Shown here: positions 44,080 through 55,849 of the stretch, in pieces
Numbering within the stretch: position 1 is the first letter of the stretch
How the letters are laid out: the number at the start of each line of letters is the position of its first letter
Source: Nelumbo lutea
Taxonomy: Eukaryota; Streptophyta; Magnoliopsida; Proteales; Nelumbonaceae
Length of the DNA stretch: 64,000 nucleotides
Assembly (NCBI GenBank): GCA_022828595.1
Contig: JAKGHH010000002.1
Coordinates: 38,224,222-38,288,221 of the forward strand
Direction: 5' to 3'
Made by a program: the position numbers and the translations under genes
Notes under the pieces: generated by a model
Database searches by the model: none
Told to the model about the DNA's origin: nothing
What the model saw: only the letters and a program-made list of their open reading frames with translations

Positions 44080-45624
44080 ATATTGCGATGAGATCCAAAC
44101 ACCTCATAAACACATACTGGATTCCATCGATGCGGTGGAAGAACCATTGGAAGAAATCAACATGGCCGCGAAAGGAACGGAGAAGAGGCCATTGTACATA
44201 TCAACCAAGTTAGGACTTGAAGAAAGACAAAAACTAATCGACCTGCTGAAAGGTAAAGGAAACCTTTCCTCATCGTAAACATTAGGACTTGATTAGAAGT
44301 AGACTGATTTGTGCTTTCTTTCATAGAATTCCAAGATGTCTTCACTTGGTCATACGACTAGATGCCAAAATCCCTTGTCAAACACTCTTTGTGCATAGAT
44401 CTAAAGGTCAAACCGGTGAAAAAACCCCATAGAATCTTCAACCCAGAAATAGTTCTAAAAAATCAAAGAAGAGGTCGAACAACTTCTGAAAGTGGGGTTT
44501 ATCAAGCCTATAGCACACCCACAGTGGTTAGCCAATGTGGTCTTGTCAAAAAGAAGAATAGGCAAAACAGGTTAGTGTTCACACTCTAAGTACCTAGTTA
44601 GGTTATCAAAACAATGCTGCAAACTAACTTCTTCCACTCCTGCCTTAGGTGTTGTGTCAATTTTAGAGACTTGAACAGAGCCTTCCCCCAAGATGAGTTC
44701 CCTCTACCAAACATGGATGTCCAATAGATTCGACGATGGAAAATCAACTATTCACTTTCCTAGATGCCTACAATAGATATAATCAGATCTTCATGGACCC
44801 TATAGATGCACTGAACACAGCCTTTCGGATGTCGATAAGGAATTTTTACTATAATATGATGCCCTTCAGCCTAAAGAATGCTAGGGCCACGTATTAGAGA
44901 GCAATGACAAGCGTATTCCATGACATGATGCACAAGGAAATTGAGTGTTACGTGGATGGCATAGTGGTCAAGGTGAATAAGAAGGAAGACCACTCTGAGG
45001 TATTGAGGAGAGTGTTTGATCGATGCAGAACTTTCAACCTAAGAATTAATCCTCTGAAGTGTGCATTTGGAGTACAACCCAGGAATTTCTTGGGGTATAG
45101 AGTGGATTAGGCTGGGATCCATTCAGACGAAGACAAAGTAAAGGAAGTTTTGGACCTACCACCTCTGAATAGTGGGTCCCAATTAAAAACTTTCCTAAGA
45201 AAAGTGTCTTACCTTAGAAGGTTCATCCCTGGCCTTGTGCACGCAGCAACGCCATTGCTAAAACTAACCAAGAAGTTTGTAGAGTATAAGTGGTCAACAG
45301 AGCATAAGGATGCCTTTGACCAGCTAAAAAGAAACCTAGCTAAAGCCTCAACCATGTCACCACCCAAGAGTGCCCAAGAGTTCAAGGTGTCAATCACATC
45401 AAAGTCTAAGGCCGTAGGATGTCTGTTAGCCTAGGACAGTGATGAGGGCATTGAGTGCCCAATTTATTATGTTAGCAGAACTCTGAAACCAGTTGAGAAA
45501 ATTTATTCCCACATGAAGCAGCAGTGTTTGGCGGTGGTGTTTGGAGCTTAAAAATTTAGACATTACATCCTAGGACAGAGGGTAAAGTTGATTGCACGGA
45601 GTGACCCAATGAAAAACTTCATAG
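44080..45624 (+). pseudogene. Ogre/Tat-like Ty3/gypsy RT fragment, left part
   Basis: Remnant of pol. In order: a pre-RT block (LYISTKLGLEERQKLIDLLK), a 74-nt intron-like insert (44253-44326), EFQDVFTWSYD, CVNFRDLNRAFPQDEFPLPN (from 44651), FLDAYNRYNQI, YVDG at 44949-44960 (YVDD expected), INPLKCAFGV..NFLGY, YLRRFIPGL and the RNase H start (CPIYYVSRTLKPVEK) up to DPMKNFI. There are several stops and frameshifts. It is interrupted at 45624 by a copia-family LTR and resumes at 48875. The Ogre/Tat lineage is inferred from the RT-RNase H sequence style and the intron position. Confidence 0.88.
44253..44326 (+). other. Intron-like 74-nt insert in the Ogre-like pol
   Basis: GTAAAG...TTTCATAG with a T-rich 3' end. 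Removing it joins CTGCTGAAAG to AATTCCAAGAT, giving LLK-EFQDVF in one frame with no residue lost. Known Ogre elements carry a spliced intron between protease and RT, which is where this sits. Splicing itself is inferred. Confidence 0.6.
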
Positions 45625-48600
45625 TGAAGGAAGGTTAAATTCATCATATGGATGGATGAACCATGCTAGATGGTTGGACGAAATTTCAAAAATTTTCTTG
45701 CAACCTTATGGGAATCGCATTCTCAGTTTTAGAAAAATTACATTTTTCAAGAATCGTTCTTGCATAGAAACCAGATCAGATCTGAAACCAAAAGAAAGGG
45801 AGAAGTATACCTGATACGGATTCCACAAGTGTAGCTCCCAAAGTGGTAGTTCACGCCAAAAGTGAATCCTAAAACCGGCCTCCACTGAAGATGGTGCAAC
45901 TTGGAATGAAGTTGGTTCAGCAACGCAGTTTTTAGCAAAACTACAATCCAACTGTTTGGATCGTACAAGAGAGGAGAGCACGAAATAATTTTGATGTTTT
46001 TCTTGCAAAATCAGAGATAAAGAATGATCAAGATCAATCACAAATGTGGACAACAAATTAGGGTTTTTGGGGCGGCAAGAGCAGGGAGAAAGAGCTGATA
46101 GCAAAAGTGATCTAGAGTAGATCGAGCTCTCCTTTCTTAAATCTTAAAGAGCATTACACCTAATCAAATTAGAAGGTTCCTATTCCAAATCTTTATTTGG
46201 ATTTGGACTCTCTAAGTGGATAAGACTTATTCTCTTATCCTAATGGATGCTCTAGATCCATATCCAAACCCATATTCACACATGTCACATGACTACTTAA
46301 GTTGTCATGTGACACCCTGATTAATCATATTAATCATGGATTTAGGCCCATTAAGCAAATAGCTCACATCCCTAGGTAGTTTCTAGCCCATTTAGGTTCA
46401 ATTTGTATGGTGTGGGACCCCAACAATGACCTTACATAAGTGATGTGTGCACAATTTACATATAAATTCTGGTGTTTATGCATGGTTTTGATGCTAATTT
46501 GTGTGAATTCTTATCCCAATTTAACTTGATTTCAGGAAATTATCAAAAGCAACAAGTCTAAGGGAAAAAGAACATAAAACCATGCTAAAAGAGACCAAAT
46601 TGGAGGTAATATAGCCCAGCTAGGAGCAAGGCCCAGCCGATAGGTCAAAAGAGGGCTATTCGACCCTTAAAGCCCATGCAACACTCTTTATGAGAGCCCA
46701 AAGAGAGAGCCCAGCCGCAGCCTACCATGGGAACCTATTCGGCCCAGCAAGGAGGAGGCCCATTTGCAGCTCAAGAGCAGCCCAAATTGCAGCCCAAAAG
46801 AAGCTAGGGGTGGCAACTTCTAGAGAGTTCAAGAGAAGCTACAGGCCCAAACTTTCTAGATGAGAGAAAGGGGGGTCAAAAAAAACCTTTTGGGGTGAAT
46901 TCCTTTTGGGGAAAAGAAAAAGTTAGGCTGAATAGATGAGAAGAAAGGAGAAGATTCAAGAATATTCAAGAGAAGAAGAAGCTGATTTCGAATTTGGAGA
47001 AGAAGCCATTGGAAGAGATCAATCTAGGTTGTCTTCTTCCTTGATTTCTGCACAAGTGGTAATTGAATTCAGATAGGGCTTTCATGTTTATTTTCTCCAT
47101 TAATTCAATCTTTCTTACTGTAACTGAATGATGTTTCATGTAATTTTAGATTTGTAATTAGTTCTCTAGGGTTATTCGAATGGATTAGATTAAATTTTGA
47201 TGTTTCTTGATTAGAAATTTAATTGTTAGAACTGCTAGCCGAATTGATCTTAATCTTTGTAATGTCTGAATTGCTTGAGAAATAATTTAGGCAATCTTAG
47301 TTCTGTTTGGCCAAACTGTTCTTCTTTCTTGGAGTTTTTAGATTGCTTGAGAAAGAGTCTAGAAATTCGAATCTACTAATCAAGAACTGAATTGAGTGCA
47401 AGGTTAGAGATAACTTGCACAATTCGGTTAATGATTATTCAATCTGAAATGATGCCCTAGAATTTTTAGATCTTAATGCATACATGGGGATTAGATTCTT
47501 GCTAGAGATAGAAGAATCATCACTCATGCATAGAATGAACATGCACTTGAGAGAGGTTGTTCATTGCCTTGGGATTTCACCAAACCAAGGCTGAATCCTA
47601 ATCTAATCGAATGACGTAGAGATCTAATTGTTGAATCAATTCTGTGCATAGTTAGCTTGTCTTCTCAATTTTCTTGCAAGGTGTTTGATCCAACATGTTA
47701 GAGGTAGTTTGCTAGTTAGGATTTCAGTTTTGCATTAGATTTACAATTTGGCTAATCAGAGAAGAATAGGCTGATATACTACTTGTAGTTGCTGCACAAG
47801 TCCTTGTGGGAAATGACACTTTATTCATCACTCTATTACTTGTGCGGCTAGTGCACTTGCTAGTGTAGCAAATACGCATCAATAAGCCCACATGGGTTTG
47901 GCCCAGCCTCTGGGAAAAGGCCTGGCCGAATTCACTATCAAGTATAATGAACCCTTAAGTCCATCAGTATGGGATCTTAATGGGCCTAACATTTACATTT
48001 AAATGATCATTGAGTCCAGCCATCCTATGAAGGACCGAGGACAATGGATTTAAGTAAGATATAGGTAAACAACCCTCAATGGTCTCTTACACTTAATCTC
48101 TCAGCCCATAATGATCAACCATTGCCCGACAAGGAATGACATCTCCCCTGGCTACAAGGTGTAATGTTGCATTCTCTACTCGGATGGGTCCCGGGAGTTA
48201 AAACCCTTTGCAAATATTTTTCTTAAAATATAATATATATTATCATATAATATATTTAGAAAGCAAATCTCAAATACGGTTAAATCGACTGGCGGTAGTT
48301 TTGGTTTCCATCAGAGATAGTACAGTCCCAATCATTCACTTTGTCCAACAAAGGGGCTGATCCTATCACTATGATCACCAACTCGAGTAAATTCTCATAC
48401 TGCCCCAACATACCCAGGTTTTGACCATTAAAGGATCTCACTGATTGGCATATCAAATATAGCCCAATCCGACACCTAGTGCAGTACTATAATCAAATCC
48501 AAGGGCTATGTGTAACTTCCTAGTTTTTCCCATCAGTCTCTAACGTCTAGGGCATAACTAGAAAATGGTTTGTGTTTAATGTTTCAAATAAATACACACT

Positions 48601-48874
48601 ACATGTTCTTTAGGTCCAACCCTATCAATTGAGACAAACTGCCCCAACATCTTTGGTAGCACATTAGTGTTAGCCTTGCTAGGATAAACTCTCCAAGTTT
48701 ATCCAATGCTGAGAACTTTCTAAGCTAACATGAATTTCATAAGTTTCTAGCTTAAGGAGCAATTCATAGAAACATACCAATCTAAACATAAAACAATAAT
48801 GTACTGGTATTATTAATACATGAAACTCAGTGTACATCAGTTTAATTGGAGCTAAGGGCATATACTGTCTAACA
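45625..48874 (-). mobile_element. Solo LTR of the copia family, minus strand, itself interrupted
   Basis: In element sense it starts TGTTAGACAG at 48874 and ends CCTTCA at 45625, the same ends as the plus-strand copia LTRs at 49365 and 50156. It is flanked by the exact 5-bp duplication CATAG (45620-45624 and 48875-48879). Removing it restores the Ty3 reading DPMKNFI/DKPPLSGRLVKW in frame. It contains another solo LTR with its TSD; without that it is about 1804 bp. No internal region is left, so it arose by LTR-LTR recombination. Confidence 0.92.
46441..47881 (+). mobile_element. Solo LTR (Ty3/gypsy-like) inside the copia LTR
   Basis: 1441 bp, starting TGATGTGTGC and ending ATACGCATCA, flanked by the perfect 5-bp duplication ATAAG (46436-46440 and 47882-47886). 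The right end has a GTGGGAAATGACACTTT...CTTGTGCGGCTAGTGCACTTG arrangement that resembles Ty3/gypsy Athila/Tat LTR tails. It is not the same family as the element at 29764-39216. Orientation is inferred from that tail. No coding. Confidence 0.9.
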
Positions 48875-49258
48875 CATAGACAAACCTCCTCTCTCTGGAA
48901 GGTTGGTTAAGTGGATGATGCAGCTCAACAAGTACACAATTGAGTACACCCAACCCCGAGACATTAAGCATCAGTGCATCAATCTGATTGGAGCTAAGGG
49001 CATACACTGTCTAACACATAGACAAACCTCCTCTCTCTGGAAGGTTGGTTAAGTGGATGATGCAGCTCAACAAGTACACAATTGAGTACACCCAACCCCG
49101 AGACATTAAGCATCAGTGCATCAATCTGATTGAAGCTAAGGGCATACATTGTCTAACACATAGACAAACCTACTCTCTTTGGAAGATTAGTTAAGTAGAT
49201 GATGTAGCTCAATGAGTACACAATTGAGTACACCCAACCCCAAGCCATTAAATGTCAA
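48833..49258 (+). repeat. Three tandem copies of a 142-bp unit across an insertion junction
   Basis: The AACACATAGACAAACC start recurs at 48871, 49013 and 49155, an exact 142-bp period. Each unit holds about 45 bp of the copia LTR end, the CATAG duplication and about 95 bp of the Ty3 RNase H sequence (LSGRLVKWMMQLNKYTIEYT in the first). It formed after the LTR had inserted. Confidence 0.92.
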
Positions 49259-49364
49259 GCAGTAGTAGACCTCTTAGTTGCTTTCCCCACCGATGAAAAA
49301 TTCCCCATTTCTAAAGAGGTACCTAGAGATTTTCCCATCATCGTAGTAGTTGAAGATGGGAATG
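48875..49364 (+). pseudogene. Ogre/Tat-like Ty3 fragment, right part
   Basis: Continuation of the RNase H end after the solo LTR: PPLSGRLVKWMMQLNKYTIE, then, after the tandem triplication, IKCQAVVDLLVAFPTDEKFP and IIVVVEDGN. This resembles the conserved end of the Tat/Ogre RNase H region. It stops where the copia LTR begins at 49365. Confidence 0.85.
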
Positions 49365-50155
49365 TGTTAGACAGTTTTGTATGCCCTTAGGTCCAATCAA
49401 TTTTGATGTACTTTTGACATTTAATGTAAATGAATAAAGTGCATGTTTGATTCATGTTGTATGGTGCATTTCTGTGTAAGACCCATAAATTGGACACTTA
49501 ATGAGACTCGTGTTAATTTAGAACATTCACAACCGTTGGATAAGTCTGGGGACATTTATCCTACCAAGGCTGAGACTGGTATGCTGCCAAGTATTGGGGT
49601 GACTTGTCTCAGCCGCCAGGGTGAGACCCAAGGCACATGCAGTGTAGGATTACTTGAATCCTTGAACTGGACCAGATTTCCAGTATTGCCCTAGACCTTG
49701 GAGATTGATGGGCAAAACTGGAAAGTTACACCTGACCCCTAGACTCGATTATGATACTGCACTAGGTGTCGGATTGGGCTACCTTTGATATGCCAATCAG
49801 TGAGATCCTTAGCGGGGGTCAAAACTTGGGTATGTTGGGACAGTTTGAGAATTCATCTGAGTAGGTGATCATAGTGATAGGATCAGCCCCTTTGTCGGAC
49901 AAAGGTAATGATCGGGGATGCACTCTCTCTGATGGAAACCAAACTGCTGGCAGTTGATTTCAATCGTTGGAATTTTGTTTTGCAAATTTTATATATATGA
50001 TATATATACTTATACGGTTTCAAAATGTTTGCAAATGGTTTTATTTCTCGGATCCATGTGAGTAGAGAGTGCAACACTATACCATGCAGTCGAGGGAGAG
50101 GTCCTCTCTTGTCAGGTAGTGTTTGATCATTATGGACTGAGAGGTTAAGTGTAAG
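49365..50155 (+). repeat. Outer copia element, 5' LTR, first part
   Basis: Starts TGTTAGACAG directly in the Ty3 fragment. Runs 791 bp and breaks at GTAAG, where a complete relative is inserted. The second part resumes at 59506 with the expected next sequence (ACCATTTAGGGTCATACCT). Confidence 0.9.
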
Positions 50156-52105
50156 GGTTAAACAATTTAGTATGCCCTTAGCATCAATCAAGAAGAAAAA
50201 CTATATGAATTTATAGTAAATGAAAAAAAGTGCATATTTGATTCATGTTCCCTTGGTATGTTTCTGTGTAATACCCTTAAACTGGGCACTTAATGAGACT
50301 CGTGTTAGTTTAGAATGTTCACAGCCAGTGGATCGGTCTGGGGAGACCTATCCTGACAAGGCTGACACTGTAGTGCCACCAAATCGGTTGGGGTGGCCTA
50401 TCTCAGCTGCCAGGGTAAGACCCTAGGCACATACAGTGTAGGATTAATAGAACCTTTGAACCGGACTAGATTTCCAGTATTGCCTTAGACCTTGGAGACA
50501 GATGGGCAAAACTGGAAAGTTATACCTAACCCCTAGATTTGATTATGATACTATACTAAGTGTTGGATTGGGCTATCTTTGATGTACCAATCAGTGAGAT
50601 CCTTAGCAAGGGTCAAAACCTGGGTATGTTGGGACAATCCGAGAATTCATCTGAGTGGGTGATCATAGTGAAAGGATCAGCCCCTTTGTCGGACAAAGGT
50701 AATGATCGGGGATGCACTCTCTCTGATGGAAAACAAGACTGCCGGCAGCCGATTTCAACCGTTGAGATGTTTTTTTGCAAAGTATATTTTTATATGAGAT
50801 ATAAAAGTATATATTATGGCTTCGAAAAGGTTTGCAAAAGGTTTTAATTCCTGGGATCCATATAAGTAGAGAGTGCAACACTGTTCCTTGCAGCCGAGGG
50901 AGAGGTCCTCTCTTGTCGGGTAATGTATGATCATTATGGGCTGAGAGGTTAAGTGTAAGACCATTGAGGATAATACCTGATGGGCTAATCTTGCATCTGC
51001 CCACAGTCCCTGGGTGTTACAAGGTGGCTTGGCCCAGGGACCACTTAGGGTAAGTGTTGGGCCCATAGAGCCCATAAGATGGGTTTCAGGGAGTGCACTG
51101 TCCATAACAGTGTATTCGGCCAGGCCTTGTAACAAAGGCTAGGCTGAACCCATGTGGATGATGTGTAGATCAATGTTTGGGTCCCACGCCATACAAGGAA
51201 GCCCAACTGGGCAGTAGTTTGGAAGGCTAAATGAGTACGTAACTCTTAGTGGGCCTTAAGCCCATTTCGAACTGGGCTAGTTTGATTAGTCATTAAGGGG
51301 GAGAATTCTGAGATGGATCAGCTGATAGGATTGGGCTTAGACCCTATCCACTTAGAGAGTCCAAGATCTAAATGAGATTTAGATCTGGAAACCTCCTAAT
51401 TAGATTAGGAGATGGCTGATCTGATCTGCAGATGAGATAAGGATTATCCCTTATCACTTAAAGGGACATCTAACCCAAATATGATTTGGATTAGCAATTC
51501 CTAATCTGACTAGGAGCTGATCCCTTTAAGATAATGAAAGAAGAAAGGGGCAAATATAGTTTTTGGGTGATTTGAGGTTCACTTCTCTTGAGAGCTAAAA
51601 ATCACAGAAAGAAAGATTTCCTGCACCCTGCGAATTCTCTCCTGCCGCCTCCTTCCTGTCGTCGCCATTCCCTTTAGTTCGTTCTCTAGTTCTTGGGAGA
51701 AATCAAGATCTGATCTTAATTCCAATCCTTTGAGAAATGATTGGTTGGAGCTGTACCCATAAGCCATCCAGTTGATTCTTGCAAAGGGTCAAGTTCTTTT
51801 GGAAGAACATAGTTGATTCTGCTCCATCCTTCACTACGCCATCTTCAGTGGGAGCCGATTTTGGATCCTTCCTTGGGCGTGAACACCTCCATTGGGAGAT
51901 ATTGATTCTCTGTATTAGGTATATCCTCCCTCCTACTTCTTTTGGTTCAGATCTGATTTGGTTCTTGATTCAAGATTGATCCTTGAAAATATGTTTTCTG
52001 AAATAGGGAATTCGATTCCTTGCAAAGATGGGAGAAATTTTTGAAATTCGCCCTATCCATTCCGCAAGATTTGGGCGTCCATGAGATGGATATCCCATCC
52101 CTTCA
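50156..52105 (+). repeat. 5' LTR of the complete copia element
   Basis: 1950 bp. Starts GGTTAAACAA (TGTTAGACAG in the family) and ends CCCTTCA before the PBS. Sequence matches 57567-59500 along its length. Confidence 0.93.
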
Positions 52106-52106
52106 G

Positions 52107-52119
52107 TGGTATCAGAGCC
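52107..52119 (+). other. Copia primer binding site
   Basis: TGGTATCAGAGCC, the usual copia primer site complementary to initiator tRNA-Met, one base after the LTR end. Confidence 0.93.
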
Positions 52120-53884
52120 ATGGTTCAAATCTTGAATCAATTTAATTCAGATCTGAACCTGCGCAAATGGGCAGAAGGTGTTCTACCCGATTTGCGTAGA
52201 TATGAGTTTTGGGAAATTTATTCCCAAAATTATTGGGTGAATAATCTGAAATTAATTTTATATAAACCTGATTATTGTATTTAATAATTCTTTATGATTT
52301 TCTTGATTTATAGGTTGTTCGTACAAGAGGAGATCGAATTCTTGGTTTGCGCAGGGAACCTGCAAAATTTGTAGTTTCTTGATTTATTCATTACATTTGG
52401 TCTGTAAATAATTTTTTTTTTATTTTTAGACTCAATGTATTAGGTATTCGATCTGATGTAATTATAATAGAAATTAGGTTTTCTATTTAATTTATTTTTG
52501 GATCGAAGATGGCGGCGCAAGGAAGGAGATTTCGCAGATGGGACATTCGCTACCTGCGATTTGTAGTTTATGAAACTGCATTCTGTGATCTAACCTCTGT
52601 TTTGCAGGATGGATTGTAAGGACAGCTCTGGATTAACTGATTCTTGTTTTCTTTTATCAGTTCTTTAATTTCAGATTATTTTCTTGAATTAAAGATTTAA
52701 TTAAAGATCAAACCCTAGATCCATTCGAACCAAGATTGGTTCAAATTGTTTGGACCGAATCTATGGTTTATTCAAGGCTGAAAGTCAGCCCTAATTTTCC
52801 CACAAATGGGCCTAAGGATTGATGTTTAATTAAATGGTTAATTTGGCACACCCTGTAAGGCCCAGTTTTAAACTGTTAAAACTGCCAAAAGCCCACTTTA
52901 AAGGAACAAGCTATATGGGCCGAACTGAGTAACCCTGATTTAGCCTATATACCTAGATGATATTAATTGTTAATATTATGAATTAAAATGGGCTTCAAAT
53001 GGGCTATTTCAGATGATTAATTGATTGGATCAATTCCTCCCTGCTTGTGATGTATGGTTGTGTGTGATGTGCAACGTTCTTGGCCCATGTAGATTCGATA
53101 GTGGCTCTTGCGCACACCATGGCTGAATGCACATCATTGCCATGGTGTCCCTACTGGTCATTTGATGACCTCCCTCAATGGTGGTCCCCACACCTCCTGA
53201 AGAGGTTACGTGCGGAACCCTAGCCGATTTAGGCCCACCAAAATCTGGCTTTATGAAAGTCAGTGGGAGCCACTCTGGTTTGACCTAAAATAAACTAGGG
53301 CATAATTCTTGTTCCCTCCAGTAAATATGAGTGCATGTGATAGGGAGATTCATATGATGAACTCTCTAAAGGCCTTCCATCATTAGCATGAGGATGGGTC
53401 CCTCAGCAATGAGGAAACGCACCAGAAAATGGATTATCCATTTGCTGTTGGGCTTGTCTAAGTGTTTCATAAGATGATAGGGGTGTCATAGACCGATCTG
53501 GGAGGGGCTTCACCAGAAAATGAGAACTCTCTCACGGTACCTTGGTATTCATGAATACGATGGGTGAGCACTCACTAGACAGAATGGTTTACCTGAAAAC
53601 GGCTCTAAACCTTGTTTGGTAGAGGCCAAAGGGAAAACTCATATGATGAGTGGATGTGATCCTTCACAAAAAAGTGGTGGGGTTTTGCAGCTGAAACAGT
53701 TGGCTCCATGCACCTAATGTGGTTTCCCACATTTCTAGAGACAAGTCGCTGTCTCCATCCCTGAGCAGGAGGGAAAACTCAGAGTTGAAAAAAATGGGAA
53801 TGGAACATAGATTAAAATCCATAACTGTGACTTGAACATGAATCAAATAAGGTTGTGGACTGATATTTGCTGTTTTATCAGAAA
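52120..53884 (+). other. Long non-coding leader of the copia element
   Basis: 1.77 kb between PBS and gag start. No protein domain is seen. A long leader is consistent with this family: related leader sequence follows the PBS at 60569 and 62870. Confidence 0.75.
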
Positions 53885-54700
53885 ATGGCAAACGGACAAT
53901 TTGCAAAGCTTCTTGATGACAACAAGCTTAAGGGCCCAAACTATGCCGACTGGTACCGTAACCTAATGCTGGTTTTAACATCTGAAAATTGGACTAGGTA
54001 GTCAAGTCTCTTGCCTCGGAACGTCCGGGTGATAGGGCTTCTGAAGCCCGTAGGAGAGAACTCCATGATTGGGAGGATAAAAACTCCCTAGCCCACTACT
54101 ATGTCATTGCTTCTTCGGACAACTCAATACAGAGGTAGATCGATCAAATCGAACTTGCTAAGGACATATTGGACAGTCTGAAAGCAATGTATGAAGAGCA
54201 TGACCGTTCTACTCGGTAGAAGGTCTTGAAAATGTTCTTGACCGCTCAGATGTCCAAGGGGCAGAAAGTTCACTACCATTGTCTTCGGATGATGGGTTAC
54301 ATTAATGAGCTGGAAGCCCTTGGATCCGGGCTAGATCGTGGAACTCAAGTAGATGCTATTCTGAACTCCTTGCCCTCTTCCTTCAATGGGTTCATATTAA
54401 ACTACAATATGAACAAGCTGAATGTCAGCGTCCAAGAGCTGAGTAATATGTTGCAAAGGGCCGAGGACTTACTTAAGAAGGATGAGCCTGTGGTGATGCT
54501 TGTTGAAGCTAACAAAACGGGCAAGAAAAAGAGGAAGGCAAAGAAGCCTCAAAAGAAGACTACCAAGCCCAAGAAGCAGAACAAGGACAGGACAGCAGAT
54601 GCATGTCACTTCTGCAAACAAACCAGCCACTGGAAGAGGAACTGTCCTCAGTACCTAGAATCCAAGAAAGGTAATTTCAAATCTTGTGTCATAGAAACCA
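53885..54700 (+). pseudogene. Copia gag (broken)
   Basis: Starts at ATG 53885 with MANGQFAKLLDDNKLKGPNY, then DWYRNLMLVL, typical of copia gag. The frame breaks near 54000 by a 1-bp change and stops again near 54137 and 54217. From 54226 it reads FLTAQMSKGQKVHYHC, then ELEALGSGLDRGTQVDAILN and a Lys-rich stretch. The zinc knuckle CHFCKQTSHWKRNC is at 54604-54645. Gag would bind and package element RNA. Confidence 0.92.
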
Positions 54701-55849
54701 ACTTATTGGTGGCTTCTGCGTCCTGGTGTATTGACTCCGGGGCTTCAACTCATGCGTGTAACTCACTGCAGGGGTTCAAGGTAAGCCGAAGGCTAAATGA
54801 TGGAGAAGTGATGCTCTACTTGAGGACTTCTGCAAGCGTTGCAGCTACGGCAATAGGCACCGTAGAATTAAAATTTAGAGAAGGAAATATTGTACTTAAA
54901 GACTGTCTTTTTGTGCAAAATCTAAGAAGAAATTTGATTTCTGTCTCAAAACTGTGTGCGGATGGATATTCTGTCTTTTTCAGTAATACGATTATTATTA
55001 AAAAAAAACAATAAATTCATCGCATATGGGGAACTGGAGAAGGGTCTCTATGTTCTACATCCTTCTCTAGAAACTAACATAGGCGAAACTACGTCGGCCG
55101 AAATCCCCAAGAAAAGAGTATGTGATACAGTTAGTCCCACGTGCCTGTGGCATTACAGACTTGGCCATATCGGTATTGACCGAATCACAAGACTGGTAAA
55201 GGATGGTCCTTTGGATTTTCTAACTGTAGAAGATCTTCCCACTTGTGAGCCTTGCCTTCAGGGTAAGATGACAAAGAGGCCATTCGACGATAAGCTTGAA
55301 AGATGTACAGGCACGCTTGACCTTATACATACTGATGTATGTGGTCCTCTGAGTGTTAGGACCCATAACCAACACGTGTATTTCATTACATTCACTGATG
55401 ATTTTTCACTATATGGTTACGTATACCTAATGAGACACAAGTCTAAATCTTTTGAAAAGTTCAAAGAGTTCAAGCAAGAGGTCGAGAAACAGTTAGGGAG
55501 AGAAATTAAGGTCCTTCGATCAGATCGAGGTGGTGAGTATCTCTCTGACGAATTCAGGGACTACTTAAAGGACAATGGGATAGTATCACAGTTGGCTCCT
55601 CCTGCTACACCACAACTTAACGGTGTTTCAGAGAGGAGGAATAGGACCTTATTAGATATGGTCCGGTCACTTCTCACCAATTCAGAGTTACCCACATCCT
55701 TTTGGGGATACGCATTAGAGACTGCGTTATACATGCTGAACCGGGTTCCAACCAAATCAGTTCCTAAGACTCCTTATGAGCTTTGGACCAAAAAGAAACC
55801 AAGTGTACGACACTTGAAGATTTGGGGTTGTTTGGCTCATGTTAAATGA
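54701..55849 (+). pseudogene. Copia protease and integrase (broken)
   Basis: The protease motif WCIDSGASTH has DSGA at 54733-54744. A frame change near 54990-55015 at an A run separates it from the pre-integrase zinc region ([11 protein letters not shown], then C..C at CEPCLQGK). The integrase core shows HTDVCGPL (Asp at 55333), LRSDRGGEY and GVSERRNR (Glu at 55631), the D-D-E set. It ends at TGA 55847-55849, inside AHVK where the family continues. Confidence 0.92.

Noticed and set aside
48833..49258. CRISPR-like array
   Set aside because: The 142-bp units are contiguous tandem copies without spacers in a plant retroelement junction; no cas genes and wrong kingdom.
49443..51135. Several 80-130 residue frames on both strands in the copia LTRs (also 57970-58701 and 59563-59793)
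   Set aside because: They recur wherever the LTR recurs, but with different lengths and stops, and match no domain. They are non-coding LTR sequence.
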